Below the pieces are notes generated by a model. It searched no databases and was not told the DNA's origin. It saw only the letters and a program-made list of their open reading frames with translations. This document shows, piece by piece, positions 33,399 through 45,439 of a stretch of 64,000 bases of DNA (position 1 is the first letter of the stretch; each line of letters opens with the position of its first letter). Where the stretch lies: positions 496,001-560,000 of the forward strand of contig MU839083.1 of assembly GCA_030685235.1 (NCBI GenBank), given 5' to 3'. The stretch comes from Copromyces sp. CBS 386.78. Lineage: Eukaryota; Ascomycota; Sordariomycetes; Sordariales; Sordariaceae. Both the position numbers and the translations under genes were made by a program.

Positions 33399-33570
33399 TG
33401 TGCGATCATGAACAACAATAGCAGATTGAGAGATGTGATGGATTGCTATGGAGAGAGAGTAAGAGAGAGAGGAGGAGGAAATCTGGAGGTCTACGAGAAC
33501 GGTGGGTAGCCAGGGCACGGTGGGGCTGGCGAACAGATGGCCTGTGCCCAGTGCTGGGGATCTACTAACA
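33399..33570 (-). repeat. 3' LTR of the copia element
   Basis: On the plus strand it begins TGTGCGATCA and ends ATCTACTAACA. It differs from its partner mainly by C/T and G/A changes, and keeps the TG...CA ends. Confidence 0.92.
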
Positions 33571-36500
33571 TACCCCCATAGACCGGAAGAACCTCAAATC
33601 CTATACTATATATATTGTTTTTGTTTATATGGTGATTATCGTAATAGTGTTTTCATGCTTAAGGAACTTTCTTCTAGACTATACTGATAAATTTTATGAA
33701 CTTCGCATGTTTCTCTGGTTTCAACGGTTTTGTAAGCCTATTTGCTAGTATCTCCTCGCCGGGTAAATATTCAATAGTAAATACTTTTCTATCTACCTCC
33801 TAAGTTAACCACTTATATTATATATTGATATATTGATTTTTAGCTAGTATATTAGGGTTGAGTACGCGATCCTTCGCGTTGTTACTATTGGTATATAGTA
33901 TCCTATTGACCTTATTAAGGCTCAAATTTACGTTGAAGTTATTAAGCATGCTTCTAACCCAATTAAGAGCTTTAGTTATAGGTACTAAGTTAGTAAATTC
34001 CGCCTCTATAGTATTAGTTGTAATAAAATCCTATTTCTTCGACTTTTAAAGGACTGGACCGTAGGTAAAGAATACTATATACCCTACTATACTCTTCTTA
34101 GATAGGATGTTGTTTACGAATAATACGTCCGTATAGGTATAGAAGGATGGCGCCGTTGACGGTGAGAGTATACCTCCCAATTCGATGCCTAAGTCTAGAT
34201 ACTTAGAGAGATAGCGCTATAGGTGTTTTATAATATAGAGGTAACGATCTATCGGATTAGTATTGGCTTTAGATAATTTGCTAACGGTATAGGAAATATC
34301 TAGTTTAGTACTAGTAAATAGCCAATTTAGGGAGCCTATCTTCTTAAGGTAGGATTTAGCCTCGTTAATAAATATTTTAACACCCCTATAAATTTTAAAA
34401 TCGGGAGGCTAAAGTATTTTAACACCGTAAAGTTTTCTATTATTAAACTTCGTAATAATAAATTGGGTATATTATTCCTAGGATATAAAGACTATGTAGG
34501 TTTAACGATCCTTTATAATATTGTATCCTAAAAAAGTGTATATTTCTCCTAATTCTTTAAACTTAAAATAATTTACCAATTAATCTTTAACCTCGTTAAC
34601 AATCTTAATAATTACTATAGTAATAAAGAGATTATTAACGTAGAATACGATTATCGTACCCAGTCGTTTATTAGTTAAGAAATATAAGTCCGCGTTAATA
34701 GGTATAAAACCTACTTCTTTTAAAATAGGTAAGAGGGTTTAAAACTAGTAGAGGGGGGAACGTTTAAGGCCGTATAGTACTTTAGTAAATTAATAAATAA
34801 TATCCTCTTTATAATATCTTTTCAACGGTTTCTCTAGAAAAATAGGCTATTCAACGTAATATTTAATATCGTTTAGGATAGGGGCATTGAAGAAAGTAGT
34901 ATCGAAATCGAATTAGAAATATTCGTAATCGTTTATAATTATAATAATTAAGAAAAGACAAATATTAATTGAGTAAGCGATTGTAACGTAAATATCCTAT
35001 ATAGTCCCATTACTTTACTCGCAATTATTGTAAATTACCTATTTAACTCTAACTATCCAATCCTTCTAATTAATAAGATATTTTTCGTTATAAACCCATT
35101 TACTAGGTAAAACCTATATACCACTAGTTCTAGGCACCAATATATAAACTTAACGATTTTCTAATACTTTAACTTATTTCTTCATTGCTAGGAGCTAATA
35201 CGTTTCGAAATTATACCGTTTCTATATTTGCCAAAGGTTTTCTAGAATATTACGACCTATTCTAGCGGCTATAAAGTATACTAGATCGTATTGAACCTTT
35301 ATAGCCGTCAAATAATATATTGGGGGTTTACGACGAACGAGACGACCCTCTATTGTACTATAGAAGTTATTAGGTAGTATAACCTTCTTTTAAATAATAT
35401 TACTATTACTATCCTTAATCTTCTAGTTATAATAGTCGTAATTAGTAGGTTTGGTTGACGAACGACGTAGTCGAAATAGTTAGGGAGGATCGATCGGTTG
35501 AGTAAGAGCAGTCTATTAAATTAAAGTAGCCTATTAAATTGGAGTAGCCTATTGAATAGGCGGTTAGAGAGAGCTAGTAGGAGGTTAAAGCTATAGTTTA
35601 CTAATATTTATACTTAAAATAGGGTCGAAACTTCGAAATCGGTTAGGGGTATTAATTGAGGGTAAGCGAGCTTCTAATGCGGGTTGCTATAATAAATTAG
35701 GTAATAGTATACTTAGTGCAATATATATAGTTAGTTTATTGTTATTAAAAAGATCGCGTTAATCGCGGGGTCTAGGATCCTCTTCATTAAGATTTTCAAA
35801 ATCCAGCAATTAATCCTTATTGTAATTGTGATTATAATTGTGATTATTACCCCTATAGATTAACTCCTCCTTAATAGAATTCAAAATGCCTTATTAATTT
35901 AATTCTAGCAATAATAGAGTCTATTAATAAATTGTAAAATAGGGTACTTAAAAGGGTTATACTAAGTTAGTTAAAGGAGTTAGAACGCCCTATTAAGGTA
36001 CTAGGGTAGGCTCTAATATAAGGAGGGTTACAGTCTATTCTCCTAATTTCTAAGTAACGTATTGAACTAGGGGTAGTAAAGCCTACTAAACTTATTATTA
36101 TTAATTCTAGTAGTTCTCGCTATTAACGTTAATTTAGATTTAGTAACTACTATTAACGACCTTATTAATTTTATTAACGGTCTAGTTAAAAAAAATAACG
36201 TAATATTAAACGATTTCGCTATTATTATTTTTAATTTCTATATTATCGTTAACCGGATTTTTCTCTAAGAACGTAATTACGTTAATTCGAACGATCTCGC
36301 CTATCGCAAAATTCTAAATAAATATAATACGGTTATAGAAATTATTAAAACCGATAAAATATCCCTTCTATACTTTAATACGAAATTTATCGCCTTATAA
36401 TTATTTCTTTAATTTAATAAAGTAGTATATAGTATAGAAATACGATTGTAAATATTTAATATAAGGTTTTTTAATCTCTTTTAGAAAGTTAACCGTTTTT

Positions 36501-39107
36501 GCGAGGAGTTCCTATAGGTTCTTACAATCTATGTTAGCCTTTGAGGGTAATAGGTTCAAAATTCTAACGACGTGGTTGACGATAAAAGGCTAAAGTTGTT
36601 CTGGGATTTGAATATCTATTATTAAAGCTCTAGCGCGTTGTATAATAATAGTGCCTATTCGTTTAATTTTTCTTTGCATCCAAGGGGTATAGGGTATTAA
36701 TTTGAGAAGTTTAACGCTTTCTATACGTGCCTAGCTAACGAATTTACTATATTGAAATTCTTTTGTACTAAAACCGAATTCTAAGCCGCCGTTAAGATTA
36801 AAGGCTCTAATTTTGAGACTACTCTAGGTTTTAGCCTATTTTTTAAATTCTTTAATTTAAGTAAACGTATTACTTTTATCAACTATAAATTTAGCCTAGT
36901 GAAACCTAATTATTTCGTCAATAAAATAGATTATATATTTATATCCTTTATAGCTAGTAACGGTATAAAATACGACGTTAATATAAATATAAGCTATAAG
37001 TTGAATTATTACCTTATTAGCGATTTTAGGAATAATATTATAAGCTTTTACTTTAATATATACCTTATAAAAATAATTATAAGTATTACTGAATTTAATG
37101 CCGGCCGTTTTATAGGTTTTAAAGACTTAATCTTTACCTACGTATATAAGGTGGCAGTGCATTGTTAAGTAATTAATAAATACTATTATAATATATCGAG
37201 TATTTTGAATAAAATTTAGCCGTATAATAATCGGTAGGGCTAGAAAGTTATTAATCTATTTATACTAAATTTTAACCTTGTATACAATTATTTAATTCGT
37301 ACGTATATCCTAAGCTATACTATTATCGAATAGGCCCTTCGTTATAAATAAATTTATTAGAATAGAAGGGTAATAAATTACGTTTTTAATGCGGACCGTA
37401 ACGTTAATACGGTCAATAGGCATTGTAAGTTCTATAGTACCTATATAATAGGTATATATAGAACTACCGTTACTAATAGTATAAACGATAGAATATAGAA
37501 ACGGTTATAAATTTATAAACTATTTAAAATAGTTAAAAATATTAGAAGCGCAACCTAAATCGTAAATAACTAGGTTGCGTATATCGGTTTACCTTAGAAT
37601 TTATTAGTCTTTAACGATATTACCCTATATATATTAAAATTGTAAATAGTTTAAATCGATTAATTAATTACTATTAATACGCTAGGTAGCGTTTATTAAG
37701 GATTCTAATAAAAATTTATATTACTTATGCTATTAGAAGCTATAAATATTCTACCGTTATAGAGGAGGGTAGAGTTCAAGGTAATAGTAGCCGGGGTAGT
37801 AAGGTTAGAGGAGGCGTTATTAGTTAGGGCAATAGTGCTAATAGTATTAGCGGCCTTTTTGGCGAATATTTCTTTTTTAGGACGCTAGGTATTAGGAGCC
37901 TATTTAAGATTATAGACCTAGTAAATTTCTACTTTACTTGAAACGTAATAGTTATATAGTATATATTTCTAAGATAGGTAAATCTTCTTATTATATCTAG
38001 TACATTTAACTTTCTTATTATCTTTGGAAGAGGTTTTATTATTGGATCCAAATCTAAATATAGAAGATTGAGCGGGATTGGTTTGAGCGGCTATCTTCTA
38101 GATATTAATATTAAAATTGGCAAGATGAGACTTAACGATACTAATATTATTTAGCTTAGCTAATAGATTACTAGTCGTCATCTATTTATCTTCTAAGGCC
38201 TTTGACTAGTATTTAGCATTAATAGGGTAGGCGTTTTTAACTACGTTATATAAATAGCCGATTTTAATATTATCGGTAAATTCGTACTTAATATCGTAGA
38301 CGCGCTTACAGAATTTAGTATACTAATTAAGGAAGGAGCCTATAGAATCGAAATTAGATCTCTTAATAGATATATACGCGTAGAGGACCTCTGTGCGGGC
38401 TTTATTAGTAATGCGAACAATATAAAATTGAACGAGGTTATATAGTACCTTAGGATCTTTACCTTTTCTATCCTATCCGTTAATTATAAGGGTAGTAGTA
38501 ACCGATTCGTTTTTAAAGGTAGATAATAGAACTTTTATAGTACTAGTACGCTTTATATATTAAATCTCGTACTTTTTAGGTTTAATCTCTTCGTTAGGCT
38601 TAGCGGGGGATCCTTAGCGAAAATCAACTTATATAAACCTAGGGAGTCAAATTCGGCCTCGAAACTTTACTCCCAATTATCGATATTGTACTCGTCTTAG
38701 AAATAGACGAGGGAAGATAAATTAGAAGATATATTAGCGATATTAGCGATATTGGTAATATTAGCGATATTGGCGTCGATACTATCGCTATCGCGTATTT
38801 TATAAGAATTAAAAAAGCTTAGAAGGGGTATGTAAGTCACTTAACTAGACGCGGGAGGATTTAAAGTCGCTAGATTGGGTAGAAATTAAATTGCTTAATT
38901 TAAAGCTATCGTTAATTAATATAGATAGAGGGTATAATAAATACTTCCTAAAATCTTTATAGGCGCGCGATGTGGGGAGGTCGTTAGTCGAGCTTAGTCG
39001 AAGGTCGCGAGTATTGCCTATACCCGGTACGTAAATACTAGATAATAATGAGGATTGCTACTTTAATTGCTGTTAATTATAGGGAAGGTTAAAGAGGGCT
39101 TATAACC

Positions 39108-39279
39108 TGTGCGATTACGAATAATAATAGTAGATTGAGAGATGTGATAGATTGCTATAGAGAGAGAGTAAGAGAGAGAGGAGGAGGAAATCTGGAGGTC
39201 TACGAGAACGGTGGGCAGCCAGGGCACGGTGGGGCTGGCGAACAGATGGCCTGTGCCCAGTGCTGGGGATCTACCGATA
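39108..39279 (-). repeat. 5' LTR of the copia element
   Basis: It is the same length as the left copy. Its end reads ...CTACCGATA, so the terminal CA has become TA, as RIP does to CpA. GAAGG follows directly. Confidence 0.92.
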
Positions 39280-39284
39280 GAAGG

Positions 39285-39775
39285 ACACGGGCCAACCAAA
39301 CTGCCGGTGCACAACAGCCACAGGAAGGCTGGGCAGTGTAACCATGACAGGGACAGCAGGCACAGGAGGATGAGCCAGGCTCAAGTAAGGACAGCCTTCC
39401 AGCTGCCAAAATAGCATGTCAGCAGCGCGTCCTTATGCTCAAGCCTTATATGATAGTCCTTGAAATCACCGTGGCCGGACCTGGCCGCGAGGAGGTGGTA
39501 TAAAGACCGTCTGTCCAATTCTTTTAGTTCATTATTAGGCTTGATGGAGACCCCCAGCCGGTAGTCTGCATAAGACTCTAGTTTGTTCGCGGCCCACCAT
39601 ACCTTAAAATCCGTACGCGCCTCCCTCTTTGTAAGCCGTCTTGAATGCGCAAGGATAGTCAAGCCTTCATTGACTATCTCTCCCCCTTCAGCACCCGCCT
39701 TAGTAAGCTCGTCAACAATCTCGTTGCCCGTGATACCTTTGTGACCAGGAACCCAGCGGGGCAAATGTCCGTGTG
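39285..39775 (-). pseudogene. LINE (Tad-like) ORF2 fragment: RNase H domain
   Basis: Minus-strand codons 39764-39381 read RWVPGHKGITGNEIVDELTK, the end of a LINE-type RNase H domain (WxPGHxGIxGNExAD). About 80 residues of the usual post-RNase H segment follow (RSLYHLLAARSGHGDFKDYH). The zinc-ribbon-like end is damaged (LLTCYFGSW). The 5' part is missing. The fragment is hardly RIP-mutated. The copia element sits directly at its left side with a clean target duplication, so it probably inserted into or next to this LINE. Confidence 0.75.
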
Positions 39776-40195
39776 ACGAAGGAAAGGAGGATGTGCGTGG
39801 AGGACTGGCTATATGGGCAAGAGCCCAGACAAGCCCAGTCCGTGTGCGCGGACGTGCATTATAACAATGTCACAGGCTAAACCCGGTAACAACTAGGCAG
39901 TCACGGGTTAATCCCGTAGCATTTGAACCGCACAACACCTACAAAAGGAGAGTCAAAGGATAGAATAGCCTAGCTTCTTCAAAATAACATATATCATCTT
40001 AACAACAGCAGAAGGTACCAGAATCTACAGAATTTTCTATAAATTCACCTATCCTCCCAAACCCTTCTAGTAACACGTTAGAAAAAAGAAATAAAGAAAG
40101 AGAAATTGAAGACGAAATAAAATACATTATATATCTTAGGAGACGCCAATAAACCAGATCTGTCCAAATGCGCAAATAAAGGATATTATCTATTC
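39776..40195. other. boundary between LINE fragment and NLR relic
   Basis: A GC-balanced stretch to about 39,960, then AT-rich. No gene is recognised. Confidence 0.4.
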
Positions 40196-42400
40196 CTAGA
40201 CATAACACCAAGACGGTCAGTAATTTAGTAACAGCCAAAATACATTCTAACCGTTACAAATAATCCAAAACCTATCCTCTCCCAAACCATAACCATAGCT
40301 CTCTAAATAATCTAGTACAACTTAGCTTTCAGTAGTTTCTATAACTATATTAACACGTCCAACGTTAGTAAGTAGGTAGGAATTAGTAGGGTCAAACGAA
40401 ATATCGGTAATCATAATACTAATATATATCGTTTAGAAGCAGCTCCCTGACGCCAAATCCCAGATCTTAATTGTATTATCATCTGAACTAGACGCCAGCC
40501 GCTGGCCATCCGGCGAGAAGACTACGGAGCGAACCCACCAACTATAGCCTTCGAAGGTTTAAAGGCAGGCATTCCAATCCAATTCCACAGCCAGCTTCGT
40601 TTAAATCCATTCAAGTTCTTCTCCTCTAAAATTTCTCTTTATCAAGCTACTACTTAGAATAAATATAAGTACTAATATGTATACCTAAAGTAGAGATTAT
40701 TCTATTATTAACTTATTTAATAGAGCAAACCGGTAAGTATCCTACACAAACTTTAATAATTGTAATTAATTATTACCTCCCTATATCCTTAATTAGATTT
40801 AAATTCTTTATATAAAGTTAAATTTATATTTACTAGTAGGCCTTCAAATTTTCTAATAGTACTAACACCCGTAGGCATAGCTTAGAATAGATTTAAAACT
40901 TCTAACTAATAAAGATACTTCGTCTCAAGAAATTTATAAACAACCTTCTTATCCTATAAATAACTATGCCATTTTATCTTCGTACCAAAAACCGAATTAT
41001 ACAAGTAATCAACCTAGTAAACGTACAAGTACTGCACCGTTGCTAGCGGGTCCGGATCTGGTACTTGGACCTTATCGCCCGGAAATCCTGGTGCCTTTAA
41101 GTTGTATATATTGCGTTGCAGCGTTGTAGATATGGCTTTAAGTGACCTCAAGAAGATAGTATAGTTCACATCTTCTTTCCTCGAAGGAAAAACCTACTTG
41201 AACGTCTCTTGAGAAGCTTGGTTGCCAGCTTTATTAGAGGTATTACCAAATAGAAAGTCCTTAGTTAATTAGTGGACAAAATAAATAGTTCGTTTTTGTA
41301 TTGTTAAAAATAAATTGCAAAACTTTATAATCTCTTCTAGAGATTTAAAATCATTGCAAATAATATTAGGCATCTCGCCGAAAGTAGTTAATTCTTGAAG
41401 GCTAATTAGTCGACGAACAATAGCAGCAACGGCAAGTACGCGCTTGTAAAGATCGGAATAGTAGGATAAACTTATATCCTATTTCATCCGTACGTATAGA
41501 ATATTTAGTCTAGGTGGAAATTTGTATAGGATCTCTTCAGTATTCTATTTCTTAACTTCCGGACCTGCAAGCGCTTAGTAAACTAATGCCGCCCAAAGAA
41601 ACGTATCCTACGCGTTAGAGCGCAAATAGTCCTAAACGACCTTTTTCGTAATTAGATTATACTTTTTCAACCTTTTTAATTAATTTACCTTATATAAGAT
41701 AAATATATTAATAATTACTACAATAGATTCTGCATTTAGCTCTAGGGAGACTTTCAAGTTGGCTGTAACTATCTCCAATTATTCCTCGATTTGTAGCTAA
41801 TTTCGATTCGAAATAATCTACTTAATTCGAAAAGATTTAAATAATTGTTGGGCAATTAAATTAAGAAGTTGTGACCGATTTTTAATATACTTATTAAATA
41901 TATTAATAATTAGGTAGGTGGTTTAGAAGTTTGAATTTTATAAAATATTAGTGAAAATTTTCGATAGGGCGACCTACGTATTTATATTTTTAAAGAGATT
42001 CTCGCCTATACAATTATATTCTTTCCGTACGTATGAGAGGACAGATGGCTGCTATTCGCTAAGTAGGTAGATCAGGCCGCATAATACGGCGGCTATATTA
42101 TTAATACGAGAATCGCTAGCCTGGCAGAAGAAGTAGGCTATATTGCAATGGCGTACGTCGGTAGTATTGCCTTGATCCAGCTTATCGATAATGCCGCATA
42201 ATAATATAGTCTTCCCTTTGCCGGGGTCGCCCTTAATTCATAGTAATCGATGCTGCGGGTAGTTACGCCATTACTAAAAGTTAGTATTATCGAAGACCTA
42301 ACGATACGAGTCTTATAAAAGGCCGCTTTTAGTCTATTCGATACGGGTTTTATTATAGCGAGGATCGGTAAAGCGTATATATTTTAAATATTACTAGTCC
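40196..42400 (-). pseudogene. RIP-degraded NACHT-WD40 gene of the HET-E/HNWD type (fungal NLR)
   Basis: Reading the minus strand from 42400, a segment with FTDPR and RIE precedes an intact Walker A, IKGDPGKGKTILLCGIIDKL, at 42238-42180. AYFFCQASDSRIN and AAVLCGLIYLL follow. These are the NACHT blocks of Podospora HET-D/E/R-like proteins. Six or more in-frame stops stand where Trp or Gln occurs in the family, as expected of RIP. One well-preserved WD40 repeat ([20 protein letters not shown], 40558-40450) is followed by a tail with ISFDPTNSYLL and GYGLGEDRFW, which matches the usual C-terminal cap of these proteins. Such proteins are cytoplasmic STAND receptors that trigger cell death in incompatibility. 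The 42400 end and the N-terminal effector domain are not clear. Confidence 0.85.
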
Positions 42401-43454
42401 TTTTCTAATATTATATAACTAACGAATTTTTAATTAATTCTAGTATAAGGAGCTATTGAATATTAATACGTACTTATACCGCCTATTACCTATAATAGAA
42501 ACCTACGTCCGTAATAATAATTATTATATTGCGGTCTAGCGGTATTATTATTATATTAAGTCCCTTAACTAGTATTAGCGTTAGAGAAACCCGAACTAGA
42601 ATTGTAGAAAGACTAAGACCTTTTTATATTATAAGGGTTGAATTTCGGAATATATATAATATTTACTTATAAGATTAAATATATAGAATTAAAGGAGTTA
42701 ATTATCTTATAATATTTAGGGCGAAAGCGAAGGGTTAATAGAACGGAACGAATAGATAAATAGTGTCCAATTGGTTTGGCCAACTAAAATTTTAAAGGTA
42801 TAGCGCCCCCAAACTTTTAATTTACAATTTAGAAGACTCATCCTCAGCCAAAGGTAGTTTTAAAGTTGTAGAATATAGCGGATATACTACCGAAATGTAC
42901 ATATTTGCAATATCAGTTGTTAATACCTTCCAGACTAGCGGAAGTATAAAGAAGCCCAATGAATACTACCTATTAATACCTAAATTCCCAGTCTAGGGTG
43001 GGCAGTCCACCAATCGTATATACTATTGGTAGTATAAAGATATCCTTTCGGGGAGAGTTGAATTTGATGCCTACACCCACAACTGCAAGTAAGACGCCAC
43101 TCACCTAGACTGTATCTTAATTATCGTCACTTCAAGACAGGTCTTAAACGAGTTTAGCTAATCAGAGGCATTCATAGAACGGCTGGGTAGCCCTCCATAT
43201 TTCCTATAATAGCGAGTGGAGGTTTGTGAGGCTACCAGTCCGACGACGCCGAACCACAATATTCATTCTTGGAGCAAAGGGTAATAAAATTAGGCCTTAA
43301 CTTACTTCTATCTACCTTACGTATTACCTCTACCACCCCGAATAAACGTTAAAACTAAAAGTACCTTCTCTAATCCTTACTATATCTTTGCAAGCTAAAA
43401 TAGCATTATTCTTCGTTTTGGATAATTACGTTCAATATTAATAATTACCTATAT
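42401..43454. other. spacer between divergent NLR-type relics
   Basis: 42.4-42.7 kb is AT-rich. 42.75-43.3 kb is clearly less mutated, consistent with a shared upstream region for two divergent genes. No ORF is recognised. Confidence 0.45.
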
Positions 43455-44425
43455 AGATCCCTCATACGATAATTCTCAATACACAATCGGCTAGATCGTC
43501 CCCTTGCCCTTAAAACTCACTACTACAGTAAGAATACTAGAGGACCCCACAATAATAGAAATTCCCAACGACGACGTTTTCTACTATATAGGACGTATAG
43601 GCTCGCACTTCGTCGTAATAATTATATACCCACGTATAAGTATCGAACTAGCCGCTACAGCCCTTGCCAATATACGCCGCTCGTTTCCTAATATTAAATA
43701 TATTCTAGTAGTCGGTATCGCAGGCGGGATACCCTACTACAATCCAAATCTACAAAAACAGATTATTTTAAGTAACGTCGTCGTCGGTATTCCCTAGTAA
43801 GGGAGAAAAAGTATAACGTATTATAAATTCGGTACGTAGGAAGGCCAAAAAAAATTAACTATTAAAGAGCATACACTTTACCCGTCTACTACTCTACTTA
43901 CTACGGTAAATAATCTACGAAATATATATATACAAATAGCAGGAAATAAAATCCTATAATACTTAAAAGAATTACGTAGAAGCTTAAATAAACGATCGAA
44001 GTAAGCTTATAAGGATCCTAAGGCTGAATACAATTATCTTTTTAAAAATAATTATCTTTATACGGATAGGGGAAAATTTTATTAAGGCCTTTATAACGTA
44101 ACGCGAATAAAGTTACGTAAAAGTCGGAGCAAAAAAACTGAATAAAAGAATAACTAACCTTATATTTACTATAGTAATATCGGTTCGGTAAATATAATTA
44201 TTAGGTCGAATGCTAAGAGGAACGAATTCTATACAAAATATAATATTATTTATTTTAAAATAGAAGCTACGGACATAATAAGCGATTACTAGGATCTAAT
44301 AATCTAAGGAGTCTACAATTATACGGACTCGTACAAAAATAAAAAGTAGTAGGGCTATACAGCAGCGATAGCGGCGGTATACGTAAAGGAGCTTCTATTA
44401 TTACTACCGGTAGGTAGAAGGTTAT
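43455..44425 (+). pseudogene. RIP-degraded nucleoside-phosphorylase-like (PNP_UDP) domain of a fungal NLR
   Basis: In the plus frame, YTIG(stop)IVPLPLKLTTT is followed by an open stretch (43504-43797) with YYIGRIGSHFVVI and FPNIKYILVVGIAGGIP. Further on, after stops, come LYPSTTLLTTVNNL, NIGSVN (near 44180) and NYTDSYKNKK with AAIAAVYVKELLLLLP (near 44330-44400). This is the order of the PNP_UDP domain (VGIGGG, EMEA/CDY-like, final YAKELL) that stands at the N-terminus of many fungal NLRs. The stop in the first motif falls at the family Trp (TGG to TAG). The whole domain, about 310 residues, is present and then ends. No NACHT domain follows on this strand. The gene is head to head with the NACHT-WD40 relic. 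Confidence 0.8.
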
Positions 44426-44644
44426 TAATAGAATCATTTCTTCCCGATGAGAGGAATAGGATTCAGGGAGATAGGGGGTATATGGGATGGAATTAGTTTT
44501 ATAATTCGGGAGGCGGGTTTATAAATTTCAATATAGGCGTAGGGTACTAAACGAATAACAATACCGCCGGCAACCAATATAATACGCCGTTTTATAGGCA
44601 TCCGTCTGCCATACCGCAGTGGCCCAAGTATTAGCAGGCGGGGT

Positions 44645-44839
44645 TTAAGTAGATAATGTCGTTCTCTCTCCTCCGTCGACTGGGACAACTTCACCGCTGA
44701 CGAGCTCCCTTGCTTTTGCGTCGCAGGCTTCGCGGGTTGCAGAAGTCTTAAAGAAATCCTGAATTTCAGAATCGATGGAATAGTTCCTTGCTGCGTCAAA
44801 ACTCGGGGCGGTGATGGTGATCTCGGATGATTCCTCCAT
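44645..44839 (-). pseudogene. stub of an aminoglycoside-phosphotransferase-like gene
   Basis: It is an ATG-started frame of 64 codons. IDSEIQDFFKTSATREACDA with ELVSGEVVPV resembles the N-terminus of fungal aminoglycoside phosphotransferase-domain proteins (…FL…TSATREACDAKA…GGEVVPV). The start and first 60 codons are in good GC-balanced sequence. Downstream (below 44640) the sequence turns AT-rich and the sense is lost, so the kinase body is missing or mutated beyond reading. The family label is from memory of this N-terminal pattern and is tentative. Confidence 0.4.
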
Positions 44840-45436
44840 GGCGTGTTGGCTGGGTGAAATGACGAAGAAAAAGGGAGGAAGAAGGGGAGATGGAAGTTGG
44901 ACAATGCTAGACGCGAGGTTGCAAGTTACGCTTCATACGGGCGACTTCCATGTTTGTCGCTGGCGGCAGGTGTTTGGTATCATCCAATGCGCTTGGCTGT
45001 CACCATCACCACGGTCACGGGCATCGCGGGCACATCCACGCGCACTATAACCGGACCGGACGGAACCGTCCTCGTCCCACCCCGGCTGTGAACTCTCCCC
45101 GCAAATAGCCAAAGCGATAGAAGATTATGCGATCGAGCATTGTTGCGACTATATAAAGGCCAAGAATCTGCTCAGATGTCACACGGACATTGCCTACAGT
45201 CCTGGGGTTAGGGTTGTAAGGCCCAGCAGAACCTCAACGCCTGCAATGAGCTTCGAGATGCCCGGTGGCCTCAGGGCTGCAACACTCCCCTCGGCCGGAT
45301 TCTCGGCCACGGCCCATTCCCCCGGCGGAGCATCACGTCCGAATGCCCTCATCAATACTCAGCGCTAGGCCGCGATAACAGGCCCTCGAGTTTCAACTGA
45401 AAGCAACCCGAACCAACCAAGAAGGATCAAACCGGC
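44840..45436. other. GC-balanced island upstream of the kinase-like stub
   Basis: About 600 bp of unmutated sequence ends exactly at the Harbinger insertion. It is probably the promoter of the stub gene plus older genic DNA. No coding region is recognised. Confidence 0.45.
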
Positions 45437-45439
45437 TAA

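Larger units (their letters stand above)
33399..39279 (-). mobile_element. complete RIP-mutated Ty1/copia LTR retrotransposon
   Basis: The two direct repeats of 172 bp (33399-33570 and 39108-39279) are flanked by the 5-bp duplication GAAGG (33394-33398 and 39280-39284). Reading the minus strand, the 5' LTR is on the right. It is followed by GGTTATAAGCCC, a primer-site-like start. Then come a gag region, integrase (NLNGGLEFG near 36773-36798, for the usual TDNGGEF), reverse transcriptase (FDFDTTFFNAPI near 34860-34930, for DVKTAFLNA) and FYVNNLFIT at 34645-34619 (for YVDDLLI). ATGGGGGTA, a polypurine tract, lies before the 3' LTR. Integrase before RT is the copia order. Catalytic Asp to Asn changes and many TAA/TAG codons show RIP, so the element is inactive. 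Confidence 0.93.

Noticed and set aside
39999..40238. 79-codon minus-strand ORF starting MAVTKLLTVL
   Set aside because: It is an out-of-frame reading of the C-terminal cap of the NACHT-WD40 relic.
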